The notes: generated by a model from the letters alone, not told the origin. A stretch of 64,000 nucleotides of DNA from Emcibacteraceae bacterium (GCA_041396985.1 JAWKXO010000002.1:383501-447500), one strand, 5' to 3'; shown: positions 44,690-52,885, counted from the first letter of the stretch. Numbers and translations: made by a program.

Positions 44690-44800
44690 AGCCCATAGAG
44701 AAGGGATACTGTTCTCGGACCCGGAACAGCACCCAACAAAGGCTCTAATGATGGTTTCTGTTGCCTTGAAACAATTGCGAAAAGTGAGCGTTTTAAGATC
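44690..44800 (+). pseudogene. Decayed fragment of a fumarylacetoacetate hydrolase family gene
   Basis: Reading + strand from 44705, the sequence encodes DTVLGPGTAPNKGSNDG then FCCLETIAKSERF. This aligns with GTVVGSGTVSNKGSNDG then SCCLAEVRCLETIADGK of the intact enzyme at 42487-43476. The nine missing residues lie between two TGCCTTG copies in the intact gene, suggesting a slip deletion. A stop (TAG 44696-44698) lies just upstream in frame and no downstream domain end is present. It lies in the 252-bp gap between two leftward genes, so it is a relic of a diverged or duplicated copy. Boundaries are approximate. Confidence 0.7.
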
Positions 44801-44848
44801 TCAATTGTTCAAAATTCTGAATCATCCTATTAAATTCTTATAATGATT

Positions 44849-45940
44849 CTAAAAATTAAGCCCGGTCACTTTCTCCGCATCATCTTCTGATAAGCCGCGC
44901 TCAAGAAGTTTATCCCAAACCACTTCCATTCGGCGCGGTGAATTAAGCTCTTCAAAATAAAGAGGGACGCGGCGAATATCAAACCGTTCGCCCTGTTCGC
45001 GCTGCATTTCGGCAAGATAGTCGTCTGTAACAACAAGGCGGCGATGATCACGGTCTGACCCGATACCCACATGATCAATACCCGCCACATTAATCGCATG
45101 CATGATATGATCGAAATACAGCTCAACCATGCCATAACGTTCCAAAGTCATAAAAGTGCGCATTTGCGTTATCCCTGCAACACCTCCCTTATCGGCGAGA
45201 TTTTTAAAAACCACATCCGGCATCGCCCGTGGGTTTGAATAAAGTGAATCACAGGTGGTATGGGAAATCTGGATCGGCTTTTCAGAAATTTCAATAGCAT
45301 CAAGCGCCGTTTGAACATTTGAATGGGAAAGATCAATCATCATGCCGATATCATTCAGTTTCTCAATTAATAATCCGCCAAAATCAGTAATTCCGGAACC
45401 ATGTTTTTCCATGCAACCGGAACCGACCATATTCTGATAATTATAGGTAAGCTGGCAGGTACGTTGCCCGATCCCGTAAAAGACATTCACATTATCAAGA
45501 TCATGCATAAAATGTTCTGAATTTTGCGTCAGATAAAAAATTGCCAATTTTCCTTCGGCACGGGCGCGGTCAATATCGGCCGATGAAGTCGCTTTAAGGT
45601 AATATTGTGATTTTTCCTTGATATAGTTATCGAACCATAACATTTCTTCCAGGGCAGATTGGAAATTTTGTTCAACTGACTGGTTTTGTTGACGCGGATT
45701 ACCGCATGTTACTGAAATAGCCCGAAGACCAGAGGCGATAATTTCTTCAATAAGTTCATCTGTAAAAGTATCGCGTATTTCCCCCATCGCATCAAACATT
45801 AGCGCATTTCTTTTTGGGTCCCACGGTTTACCGACCAGCGCACTTCGACCGTCATTTGTCAGGATGGTCTGTGCGAAAGTCGGCACAGTTGCCATTACAG
45901 GCAGAGCGGCCGCCCCGAATATAAAATCACGTCTTTTCAT
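44849..45940 (-). CDS. Exported M19 (membrane dipeptidase)-like protein
   Basis: The 363-residue protein begins with a Tat-like signal MKRRDFIFGAAALPVMATV and cleavage near FAQ. The renal-dipeptidase TIM-barrel pattern is clear: GMMIDLSHSNVQTALDAI (~205), IQISHTTCDSLYSNPRAMPD (~228, ISHTTC), AGIDHVGIGSDRDHR (~300). However, the first metal motif, normally DGHND, is replaced by MFDAMGEIRD (~50), removing the usual His-x-Asp ligands. It may be a subfamily with altered chemistry. It follows MscS on the minus strand after a 90-bp gap with an inverted repeat. Confidence 0.82.
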   Translation of the reverse strand: MKRRDFIFGAAALPVMATVPTFAQTILTNDGRSALVGKPWDPKRNALMFDAMGEIRDTFTDELIEEIIASGLRAISVTCGNPRQQNQSVEQNFQSALEEMLWFDNYIKEKSQYYLKATSSADIDRARAEGKLAIFYLTQNSEHFMHDLDNVNVFYGIGQRTCQLTYNYQNMVGSGCMEKHGSGITDFGGLLIEKLNDIGMMIDLSHSNVQTALDAIEISEKPIQISHTTCDSLYSNPRAMPDVVFKNLADKGGVAGITQMRTFMTLERYGMVELYFDHIMHAINVAGIDHVGIGSDRDHRRLVVTDDYLAEMQREQGERFDIRRVPLYFEELNSPRRMEVVWDKLLERGLSEDDAEKVTGLNF

Positions 45941-45970
45941 TTAGATTATCTCCAATATGTTATTTTAAGG

Positions 45971-46008
45971 ACCTTCAATCAAATAATTAATACAAAAATG
46001 TTGAAGGT
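45971..46008. repeat. 8-bp inverted repeat between mscS-like and M19-like genes
   Basis: ACCTTCAA (45971-45978) and TTGAAGGT (46001-46008) are perfect inverted copies with a 22-bp AT-rich spacer, lying 31 bp upstream of the M19-like ATG. It could be an operator for that gene or a weak hairpin ending the upstream leftward transcript. Confidence 0.4.
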
Positions 46009-46030
46009 ATTTATTAATTTGAAGGATGAT

Positions 46031-46936
46031 TTACTTCCCTTGTTTTTGTGTATTTAATTTTGATGCTTTAACTCTTTGTTGATGGACAAAAGTGAGAAAA
46101 TCCTGTGTTATCAATGTCCCAGTTTTAAGAGCCTCAAGAGTTGGAACAAAAATTCTAACCGTAAATAAATTATGGCCAACATCCGTTGTTTTAAGAAAAA
46201 ATTGGGGCTCAATATCAGCAAATTCAACGCCGGCTTTTATTTCAATGCGGTCTTTAAACTTGGCTGCTTCAACAGAATAGGGAGCATAATATTTATCCGT
46301 AATAATTTTTAATTGTTTCATTAAAACAGATGGGTCAACATCCATAAACTGCACCATAATTGGCACATCATGATAGACATAACGTTTATTGAAATTAGCA
46401 TTTTCTACATTCACCGTTAAAAAGCGGCTGTTTGGAATTTGCATTGTTTTGCCTGTGAACTGATAGCTCTGACCTTTAGCATCAATTTGTTCAATTAAAG
46501 TCGTCATCGTTGTTATCTTCATTACTTCTCCCGTCACCCCATCCACGGTGATCCAATCCCCTATACCAAAAGGATGCGAAGAGGCCCTTAAAAAACCTCC
46601 GGTTAAACACATTAGTAGTTCTTTGGTTATCAAAACGACAGCAACAGCAACGGCCGTTAAAGACAAAGCAAAAGTATGAAGCTGAGGGGCCCAAATTAAG
46701 ATTAGTGCCACTATGATACTGATACTGATCCCATTGTTAATCCGATTGATCCATTGGCGCTGGTCTTTGTTTAATATTTTGGCTTTCTTTCTGATGAAAT
46801 GAACAAGCGCAAATCTTAAAATCAAAAGCGAAATGATTAATATTACGGTTGTTATACTCCCTTGAATAAAAAGCGGTTGGTTCATAGCCTGATAAACTGC
46901 TTCTTCGACAGCATTATTTATTGTTTCGTTTTCCAA
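46031..46936 (-). CDS. MscS-type mechanosensitive ion channel protein
   Basis: The 301-residue protein has N-terminal membrane helices (~20-105), the last being Ala/Val-rich like the MscS pore helix. The MscS beta domain follows, with GDWITVDGVTGEVMKITTMTTLIE (GDWITVDGVTGEV core, ~128) and a C-terminal mixed domain. The pore segment LTAVAVAVVLITKELLMCLTGGFL is close to the MscS consensus. It probably opens under membrane tension to relieve osmotic stress. It is monocistronic or first before the M19-like gene. Confidence 0.9.
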   Translation of the reverse strand: MENETINNAVEEAVYQAMNQPLFIQGSITTVILIISLLILRFALVHFIRKKAKILNKDQRQWINRINNGISISIIVALILIWAPQLHTFALSLTAVAVAVVLITKELLMCLTGGFLRASSHPFGIGDWITVDGVTGEVMKITTMTTLIEQIDAKGQSYQFTGKTMQIPNSRFLTVNVENANFNKRYVYHDVPIMVQFMDVDPSVLMKQLKIITDKYYAPYSVEAAKFKDRIEIKAGVEFADIEPQFFLKTTDVGHNLFTVRIFVPTLEALKTGTLITQDFLTFVHQQRVKASKLNTQKQGK

Positions 46937-47308
46937 TGGAAATCTCCGGGGGGCTTGCGCGCTTTTTACAAAATATTGTGGGTTTATATAATTTACATAT
47001 CTTAGAGGGAAATAAAAATATACTCAATAACTCCAAATAAAATGTTCTTCTAATCTGCAGACTGTCAAGTCTATCTGGATATATAAGGGACAGAAACACG
47101 TTTCCAAATTTTATAATAACCAATATTAAAAAGGTCATAATTAATTTGTAGATTTGTCCGCTCAACGCCCATAACAGGGCATATTGAGTATCTTAGAGAT
47201 ATTATACCAATGGAGAATTCGCCTTACATTAAAGGTTTAATTGGGCATTAAAGTTTTAATTGGGCCAGTTCAAAGATTAACTTCTTTACTGACCCAATCA
47301 TATAACTT
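46937..47308. other. 372-bp AT-rich intergenic region
   Basis: No convincing gene is present. It contains the likely promoter of the MscS gene at its left end and a tandem 19-bp repeat near its right end (47230-47267). A short leftward open frame at 46914-47165 overlaps the MscS start and looks spurious. Just beyond the repeat, TGGGCCAGT (47262-47270) and ACTGACCCA (47288-47296) could form a 9-bp stem with one mismatch, at the end of the glycosyltransferase gene. Confidence 0.6.
47230..47267. repeat. Tandem 19-bp direct repeat
   Basis: TTAAAGGTTTAATTGGGCA (47230-47248) is followed immediately by TTAAAGTTTTAATTGGGCC (47249-47267), 17 of 19 bases identical. It lies 42 bp downstream of the leftward glycosyltransferase gene. 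It is a simple local duplication or a paired protein site. Confidence 0.75.
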
Positions 47309-48769
47309 TTACCCTTTCGAGAATGCGGTCGGTAAATTCGGAAAGAACGGTGTCCTTGGTGTTTTGTCATTGGGCATGGTGCGTGTCAGCCAGTTTGAGT
47401 TGCTGGCGGTCAGCATACCCCAAAGCGGTATCCATGAAAGGCAGAACATCCAGTATAAAGTATAAGGCAGAGCCCAGCGGAAACCAAATGTCGTGCGATG
47501 ACGGAGGTAATAAACAATGCTTGGCATGATGGACGCAAAGACGCAGGCCAATATAATCGCAAAGAATGTATTAATGCTATACATGACCAGTGCTGTCAGT
47601 AACGCTATTTTCAGGGCTTCAAACACCGTCATACGGATCATTTGTGTTACTGTGAACAGACGGATCCAGTTGGCACCTTCGCCCCGTTTTCTGAAATCCT
47701 TAAAGACATAATTAAACATGACCAGGCTTTCACGGACGTTGCTTCTGGCCCAGCGGGTCAGCATACGTCTTAATGACCCGAAATTGGTTGGTGCTTTGGT
47801 AAGCACAACCGCGTCCCGCTGATAAACAACCCTGTGACCATTTGCCAGGACAAGATTTGTCAGCGCACGGTCTTCACCGATCGTGGCAGGTTTGCCCATA
47901 AAGGTCTGTTTTGACCATTCATCAAGCAACGGCATCAAAACCGATGTCCGGTAAGCGGAAAGTGCCCCTGGAGTACAGAAGACACCGCCATACACACTTT
48001 GGCCGGCGCGTATAAAATCAAATGCACAGGTGAAGGATACCTCAAGAATTTTTGGAATTATCCCGGATTTAAGATTAAGGACACGAACATGGCCGGCAAC
48101 AGACCCCACGCGTTGGTCCGCCACAAACGGGCTGGCCATATTTGCCAGAGTGTCAGGCAGTACTTCTGAATCTGAATCTATCGTAATGATAACGTCACCA
48201 GTTGCTTTATCAAACCCTGCCATCAGGGCGGCCCGTTTACCTTGGTTATAAGGTTGTTTTATAATGGTGATACCACCTTCAAATTCATTATAGGCGGCAT
48301 TAATCCATAGCCACGTGTCATCTTTGGACCCGTCATCAACGCAGATGACTTGCAGAAGGTCTTTTGGGTAATTGCTGGCCATTATGCTTCTGACAGTGTC
48401 AAGGACCTGGGATCCTTCATTATAGGCGGGAATGACAACTGTAAGTGTGGGCAATTTTTCTGAAGGCAGGAGGGCAAATGCCTTATATCTTAGGGCGAAG
48501 CTGACCTGCCATATAAGCAATAACATACCAAATGCAAAAAGCATTATTCCAAAAATATCATACCAGAGCGATAGCTGGAAAAATGAATTGTCAAAAGGAA
48601 CGATTGGGGCCGTGATCTGCCGATACATTAAAACAATGGTGATTATCGCCAGAGCAGATAATAAGGGGAGATAAAAACGGTCGGCATTCCGGCGCGTAGA
48701 TTTATCTATTTCGTTATTTTGAAATTTTAGCAATTCTTTCAGCACGTGTATTTTTCTTCCCGTAAACAT
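47309..48769 (-). CDS. Membrane glycosyltransferase family 2 (processive synthase-like)
   Basis: The 486-residue protein has two N-terminal membrane helices (~30-100), a GT-A domain and three C-terminal helices (~375-470). GT-A motifs are LTVVIPAYNEGSQVLDTV, VDDGSKDDTW, IDSDSEVLPDTLA (DxD), TIGEDRALTNLVL and MLTRWARSNVRES (QxxRW-like with the first position Arg/Met). This resembles hyaluronan, chitin and cellulose-type synthases that polymerise and export a sugar chain. Lack of other polysaccharide genes nearby leaves the product unknown. The upstream region has two 13-bp direct repeats. Confidence 0.9.
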   Translation of the reverse strand: MFTGRKIHVLKELLKFQNNEIDKSTRRNADRFYLPLLSALAIITIVLMYRQITAPIVPFDNSFFQLSLWYDIFGIMLFAFGMLLLIWQVSFALRYKAFALLPSEKLPTLTVVIPAYNEGSQVLDTVRSIMASNYPKDLLQVICVDDGSKDDTWLWINAAYNEFEGGITIIKQPYNQGKRAALMAGFDKATGDVIITIDSDSEVLPDTLANMASPFVADQRVGSVAGHVRVLNLKSGIIPKILEVSFTCAFDFIRAGQSVYGGVFCTPGALSAYRTSVLMPLLDEWSKQTFMGKPATIGEDRALTNLVLANGHRVVYQRDAVVLTKAPTNFGSLRRMLTRWARSNVRESLVMFNYVFKDFRKRGEGANWIRLFTVTQMIRMTVFEALKIALLTALVMYSINTFFAIILACVFASIMPSIVYYLRHRTTFGFRWALPYTLYWMFCLSWIPLWGMLTASNSNWLTRTMPNDKTPRTPFFPNLPTAFSKG

Positions 48770-48813
48770 TGATTAAATTAACCATATTCTTTGTATTGCT
48801 TACTTGTATAAAA

Positions 48814-48848
48814 ACATTAAGTCGCATTTAAGGAGACATTAAGTCACA
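48814..48848. repeat. Paired 13-bp direct repeat upstream of the glycosyltransferase
   Basis: ACATTAAGTCGCA (48814-48826) and ACATTAAGTCACA (48836-48848) differ at one base and are spaced 22 bp start to start, about two helical turns. They lie 45-79 bp upstream of the glycosyltransferase ATG. That arrangement suits a response regulator binding head-to-tail. Confidence 0.6.
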
Positions 48849-49322
48849 AATTAGGCGAACGTTATAATATGGCACTCCACAGCTCACTGACGCAGAGCCA
48901 AAAGCGACAAAGAATTTTTGTGAAATTTAAATGTAAAACAATAGGTTAACTTGTACCATTAAGTATCTGATGAGAGAATCGCTGGTGCAGGCGGCGATAC
49001 AATAGCACCGATATTTTTTAAATCAAGCGCCATTTATTAACTAAAAAACTTGATATTCTCAGGGCTGGTTTAGCAAGTTAATATAGTCAAATTAAAGGGT
49101 CAGGAATTAATTTTTAAATTTCAAAAATTAACTATATATTCTTATGCCAATTACTTGTTCGGGTTGCCATTTTGGCGACTATTATACTATATTTTTTGTT
49201 AGGTCGTCATCAAAGCGTCAATATTAGCAATACTTATAAAATCATCTGAAACCTCCGATTATGTCATGTTCGAATTGCAATTTTCTGGATTTCAGGTACT
49301 CTTCCTTTTGGTGGGGTAGCAA

Positions 49323-49376
49323 ATGATCATGAAACCGATAAATCAGGTTATTCAATAGGGAGCGGTTCATGATCAT
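49323..49376. repeat. Inverted repeat upstream of the dienelactone hydrolase gene
   Basis: ATGATCATGAAACCG (49323-49337) and CGGTTCATGATCAT (49363-49376) are inverted copies apart from one extra base. Each arm carries the palindrome ATGATCAT. The spacer is 25 bp and the right arm ends 50 bp before the hydrolase ATG. It could be a regulatory hairpin, a double operator, or a mobile-element remnant. Confidence 0.65.
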
Positions 49377-49426
49377 CATAAAGGTCGAGACTTTATGAGA
49401 TATGGTAATCGGATGAAAGGACGGAC

Positions 49427-50326
49427 ATGCAAAATAATTCAAAATTCAAAATTCCTGAAGAAGCCTTTGACTGGTATGATGCCTATGCCCATGGCATGAT
49501 GGATCGCCGCGAATTTATGGATCGGCTGGCAACTTTGGCGGTTGGGGGCGTTACAATGGCGATGCTAACAGGAGCATTAATGCCTGACTATGCTCAGGCC
49601 GAGCAGGTTTCATTTAATGATGAAGCGATCAAGGCAACTTATGCGACTTTCCCTTCACCAGATGGATATGGGGAAGGGCGAGGTTATCTGGTACAGCCAA
49701 GCAGCCTGGCAGAAGGGGACAAAGCGCCGGCTGTATTGGTGGTACATGAAAACAGAGGGCTTAATCCCTATGTTAAGGATGTTGCACGACGGCTTGCCAA
49801 GGCAGGTTATCTGGCTTTTGCCCCTGATGCCCTTTATACTCTTGGCGGATATCCGGGAAATGATGATGAAGGACGTGCTATGCAAAGCAGTCTTGACCGC
49901 TCAAAGATTGAGGCTGACTTTATCGCCGCCGCTCGATTTCTGAAATCTCATGCCCTTTCAAGCGGGAAGCTGGGAGTAGTAGGGTTCTGCTTTGGTGGTT
50001 ATATCAGTAATTTTCTTGCTGCAAGCCTGCCAAATGATGTTGATGCCGCCGTTCCATATTACGGTACGCCGCCACGCAATGATATTGTCGGCAATGTTAA
50101 GGGCCCGCTTATGGGGCAGCTGGCAGGGCTTGACGAACGTGTTAACTCAAGCTGGGCACCATATGAAGAAGTGCTAAAGGCGAATGGTGTTAAATACGAG
50201 AAATATGTGTATGAAGGTGTTAATCATGGCTTCCACAATGACAGCACTGGCCGTTATGATGAGAAAGCAGCAAATCTTTCATGGGATCGCACCCTTAAAT
50301 TCTTTGCAGAAAATTTAAAAAGCTAA
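49427..50326 (+). CDS. Exported dienelactone hydrolase family protein
   Basis: The 299-residue alpha/beta hydrolase has a Tat-like leader: MDRREFMDRLATLAVGG, then hydrophobic residues and DYAQAEQ (~63). The DLH core includes PAVLVVHENRGLNPYVKDVA and FAPDALYTLGGYPGND. The nucleophile Cys is in GVVGFCFGGYISN (~190), the acid in LAGLDERVN (~231) and the His in GVNHGFHND (~266). Cys as nucleophile is typical of DLH, which opens lactone or enol-ester rings. Export suggests a different role such as an esterase. The ATG follows AAAGGA. Closed by a bidirectional terminator. Confidence 0.9.
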   Translation: MQNNSKFKIPEEAFDWYDAYAHGMMDRREFMDRLATLAVGGVTMAMLTGALMPDYAQAEQVSFNDEAIKATYATFPSPDGYGEGRGYLVQPSSLAEGDKAPAVLVVHENRGLNPYVKDVARRLAKAGYLAFAPDALYTLGGYPGNDDEGRAMQSSLDRSKIEADFIAAARFLKSHALSSGKLGVVGFCFGGYISNFLAASLPNDVDAAVPYYGTPPRNDIVGNVKGPLMGQLAGLDERVNSSWAPYEEVLKANGVKYEKYVYEGVNHGFHNDSTGRYDEKAANLSWDRTLKFFAENLKS

Positions 50327-50354
50327 GAATATTTTTAAAAATCGGACATATAAA

Positions 50355-50385
50355 AAAAGCCTCACTTAATTTAAGTGAGGCTTTT
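50355..50385. terminator. Bidirectional terminator
   Basis: AAAAGCCTCACTTAA (50355-50369) and TTAAGTGAGGCTTTT (50371-50385) are perfect inverted copies about a single central T. A runs on the left and T runs on the right allow termination of the rightward hydrolase gene and the leftward cytochrome lipoprotein gene. Confidence 0.88.
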
Positions 50386-50415
50386 GACTATTCAATCAAT
50401 AAAAATATAGAGGAT

Positions 50416-50868
50416 TTATGAATTTTCTTGGTGACAGCTTACACAAGCCCCTGAAATTCTACCGGCCATATAATAATTGGGGGTTTTTCTTTCGGCATTC
50501 CATTTTGCACGGCTTACGTCCGCTTTGAATTTATCCATATTTTCGACAAGAAACGGGTGTTTGGAGTTAAGATCACGATTTTGAATACCTTCAACAATAC
50601 GCTCAATTTTATCCAGATTATCGACAACAGATTGCTGATATGCAGGATTTTCATCGTCTTCACTCGAAAGATCAGCATCTAACCTTAATAGAGCAAAAGC
50701 AAGTTGATGCATACCAGAACGTAAATCTTCTCCATTGGCATAATCAAAAGGTGGCGGACTTGCCACTTGTGGGAAACTATCCTCATTCCCGTTACAGGAT
50801 GCCAGTGTTAAGGCTGCCCCTGTCAGGATAAGGAATTGGAAGAAAGTTCTGTAAATGCGGCTATTCAT
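50416..50868 (-). CDS. c-type haem lipoprotein (cytochrome c'-like)
   Basis: The 150-residue protein has a lipoprotein signal with lipobox LTLASCNGN (Cys ~25). A mostly helical mature part follows, with SGMHQLAFALLRLDADL and helices around VVDNLDKIERIVEG and VENMDKFKADVSRAK. A single haem-binding CVSCH lies at the extreme C-terminus. A C-terminal CXXCH on a four-helix protein is the arrangement of cytochrome c'. The role could be redox or gas sensing at the membrane. A 9-bp inverted repeat lies 53 bp upstream. No family name is certain. Confidence 0.75.
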   Translation of the reverse strand: MNSRIYRTFFQFLILTGAALTLASCNGNEDSFPQVASPPPFDYANGEDLRSGMHQLAFALLRLDADLSSEDDENPAYQQSVVDNLDKIERIVEGIQNRDLNSKHPFLVENMDKFKADVSRAKWNAERKTPNYYMAGRISGACVSCHQENS

Positions 50869-50920
50869 AGTTATTAACTCCTAAATCCGGCATTAAATTG
50901 CCAGTATTGAAAATTGTTAT

Positions 50921-50952
50921 TATTTTGATTCTAGCCGATTAATATCAAAATA
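50921..50952. repeat. 9-bp inverted repeat upstream of the haem lipoprotein gene
   Basis: TATTTTGAT (50921-50929) and ATCAAAATA (50944-50952) are perfect inverted copies with a 14-bp spacer, 53-84 bp upstream of the leftward ATG. It could be an operator. The remaining sequence up to 51125 is AT-rich with nothing else definite. Confidence 0.45.
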
Positions 50953-51125
50953 GGAAATATAATCAAAACATTATATGGAACAATTATAAGAAATATGCCC
51001 TAAATTTCTCCATAAGAGATTTCATATTAAAAATCATCATAGTTTTTCTGATAATTCCCATTCATTAGATAGAATAAAAATATATTCTTGAAAGTTCAAA
51101 TTGTTTAAATTAATCTCACCGAGCT

Positions 51126-51692
51126 ATGGAACTGGTGCCAAATAGAGAATGTGGTGACTGCACGGTATGTTGCCAACACATCCCGATTAATCAACCCGAC
51201 TTTGTCAAATTGCCCAATGTCAAATGTGAGCATTTATTAAAGAAGGGTGGATGCGGTATTTATCAAACTCGTCCCGCTACCTGTGCAGGCTGGTATTGCG
51301 CATGGAGGCACAGTGAAGTTCTAAAACAAGACTGGAGGCCGGACAAACTGGGAGCTTTGATTGAAATTTCGCTCAATGGAATTCCGCATGATTTTCAGGC
51401 TAAAGAAGGTATTGTTATAAAAATTTTAGATAGGAAAAAAGCCTTCTCAAATGACGACTTTATAAAATTTATCGCTATTATGGTAAATCGTGGAACAGCC
51501 ATAACCCTTTCATATGGGGTGGATCCCGGTTTTACGGCTGCTTCGACATTTTTAAACAGAACACTTAAACCGGCTGTAGAAATAGGGACTAAGGTAGCAG
51601 TAATGAACGTTTTAAACCGGATTATGGATGACCTTGAAAAATTTCCGAAGAAAAAATATCGGATTGAAGACGGAAAGCTTGTGACAGATTAA
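51126..51692 (+). CDS. YkgJ family cysteine-cluster protein
   Basis: The 188-residue protein begins with the cysteine cluster CGDCTVCCQHIPI (~10-22), followed by CEHLLKKGGCGIYQTRPATC (~38-57) and WYCAW. Eight or so Cys in this spacing define the YkgJ/UPF0153 zinc- or iron-cluster family (CxxCxxCC-type). The remainder has no motif I know. Function is undefined; some relatives are linked to metal handling. It stands alone with 257 bp upstream. Confidence 0.85.
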   Translation: MELVPNRECGDCTVCCQHIPINQPDFVKLPNVKCEHLLKKGGCGIYQTRPATCAGWYCAWRHSEVLKQDWRPDKLGALIEISLNGIPHDFQAKEGIVIKILDRKKAFSNDDFIKFIAIMVNRGTAITLSYGVDPGFTAASTFLNRTLKPAVEIGTKVAVMNVLNRIMDDLEKFPKKKYRIEDGKLVTD

Positions 51693-51760
51693 ATCTGTAA
51701 TTTTCAGTCTGAATCTTTACCCGCTTAAGAAATATGCAGATAATGTTCCTGATCTTATAT

Positions 51761-52885
51761 TTAAAGCCTTTCTAAAATTGCAGATAAGGCATCAAGAGTG
51801 CTATAGCCGAGTTTTCTGCTGCGCTCCGGTGACCAGCCTGTTTCCGGATTGGGGCTTTCGACAGTATCTTTGAATGGCATTTCCAGTGTCATGGCGACAG
51901 CATCAAAGCGGTGGGCAATTTGGTTAGTGCTCATGCCGAGATTTCCCTTACCCGGTTCATTTTTCTCATATCCCTTTTCATTCTGAAAATCCGGGTTCAC
52001 CTTTTCCAGTTCCCGGCCGAACAAATAGGCGGTATCAAGGTTAAACTGGTTTAGTTCAGGAACCCCTTCAAAACAGGCGATGAAATTATAGGGAAGGGCC
52101 TCATCCCCATGACAGTCCAGCGAGAAATCAAGTCCTTTTTCATCCATCTTAGCCCGGAGATAATAAATTTCCGGGCTTAATTCCGGATCAGGATCGGCCC
52201 AGTCCCGGTTCAGATTTTGCCCTTTAGCATTACATCTTAAATGACCACGTATACTGCCGTCAGGGTTCACATTTGGCATCACATAAAACACACATTTCTC
52301 AAGAAGTTCCCTGCTTAAAGCATCGTCATCATCAAGCAGGCGGTCCAGAACCCCTTCCACCAGCCATTCTGCCATACTTTCTCCCGGGTGCTGACGGGCA
52401 AAAATCCATATTTTTTTCTTATCTTCACCCTCTTCGCCAATAGTCAGCAGATCAAGATCCCGACCATCACAACTTTCGCCGATCACTTCAAGTCTGACCC
52501 GCTCATGAGTAGCGGCGCTGGAAACCAGTTCCTGATGTCGGTCATAACTGTAGGGGGCGAAATAAGCATAATAAACGCTGTCGGTTTCCGGCACATGCTG
52601 GATGGTAAGGACCCCGTTTTTATAGACGGTACTGACCCGGAACCACGTTTCATGATCATAGGAGGCAACAGCCTGATAATTTTCCCAACCAAGCGGATAG
52701 GCGGCATCCGCTGCATTTTCAATATTAAGGGCACAAAGCTGCCCTTTGGCGCCGGTCAGTCTGAAATGAAACCATTGATAAAAATGCGAATTGTTATCTT
52801 TATTAATCGACAGACGAATATTTCCCGGGGATGTCGCATCAATAACATTGATATTGCCGCTGTCAAAATTACTGCTGATTTTCAT
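51761..52885 (-). CDS. M14 family zinc carboxypeptidase
   Basis: The 374-residue protein has an N-terminal M14-N beta domain (~1-130, HFYQWFHFRLTGAKGQ) and a carboxypeptidase domain. Zinc ligands are in ARQHPGESMAEWLVEG (His, Glu, ~167) and the third His in LDCHGDEALPYNF (~265). Also present are the substrate-binding NVNPDG (~213) and NLNRDW (~231), and a C-terminal TLEMPF with the catalytic Glu (~343). This layout is that of cytosolic-type (AGBL/CCP-like) carboxypeptidases. No signal peptide is present. It is next to peptide transporters, suggesting intracellular peptide processing. Confidence 0.92.
   Translation of the reverse strand: MKISSNFDSGNINVIDATSPGNIRLSINKDNNSHFYQWFHFRLTGAKGQLCALNIENAADAAYPLGWENYQAVASYDHETWFRVSTVYKNGVLTIQHVPETDSVYYAYFAPYSYDRHQELVSSAATHERVRLEVIGESCDGRDLDLLTIGEEGEDKKKIWIFARQHPGESMAEWLVEGVLDRLLDDDDALSRELLEKCVFYVMPNVNPDGSIRGHLRCNAKGQNLNRDWADPDPELSPEIYYLRAKMDEKGLDFSLDCHGDEALPYNFIACFEGVPELNQFNLDTAYLFGRELEKVNPDFQNEKGYEKNEPGKGNLGMSTNQIAHRFDAVAMTLEMPFKDTVESPNPETGWSPERSRKLGYSTLDALSAILERL

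Larger units (their letters stand above)
48770..49426. other. 657-bp divergent intergenic region with repeats
   Basis: This stretch separates the leftward glycosyltransferase from the rightward dienelactone hydrolase and should hold both promoters. I see no credible gene. It contains a 13-bp direct-repeat pair (48814-48848), an AT-rich 9-bp hairpin TTAATTTTT/AAAAATTAA (49107-49131) and a long hairpin (49323-49376). A leftward open frame at 49242-49442 spans the hairpin, runs into the hydrolase start and is probably spurious. An unrecognised small RNA or mobile-element relic is possible. Confidence 0.6.

Noticed and set aside
44550..44732. Small leftward frame overlapping the CNNM gene start
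   Set aside because: It overlaps the real gene, has no coding character and covers the relic region of the opposite strand.
46914..47165. 83-codon leftward frame upstream of MscS
   Set aside because: It overlaps the MscS start, is AT-rich, and has no recognisable domain or ribosome binding site.
49081..49131. Sequence GGGTCAGGAATTAAT suggestive of a REP/transposase-associated end
   Set aside because: Similarity is from memory only; no transposase gene or second copy is visible in the window.
49242..49442. 66-codon leftward frame in the large gap
   Set aside because: It spans a long hairpin and runs into the dienelactone hydrolase start; a transposase remnant was considered but no motif supports it.
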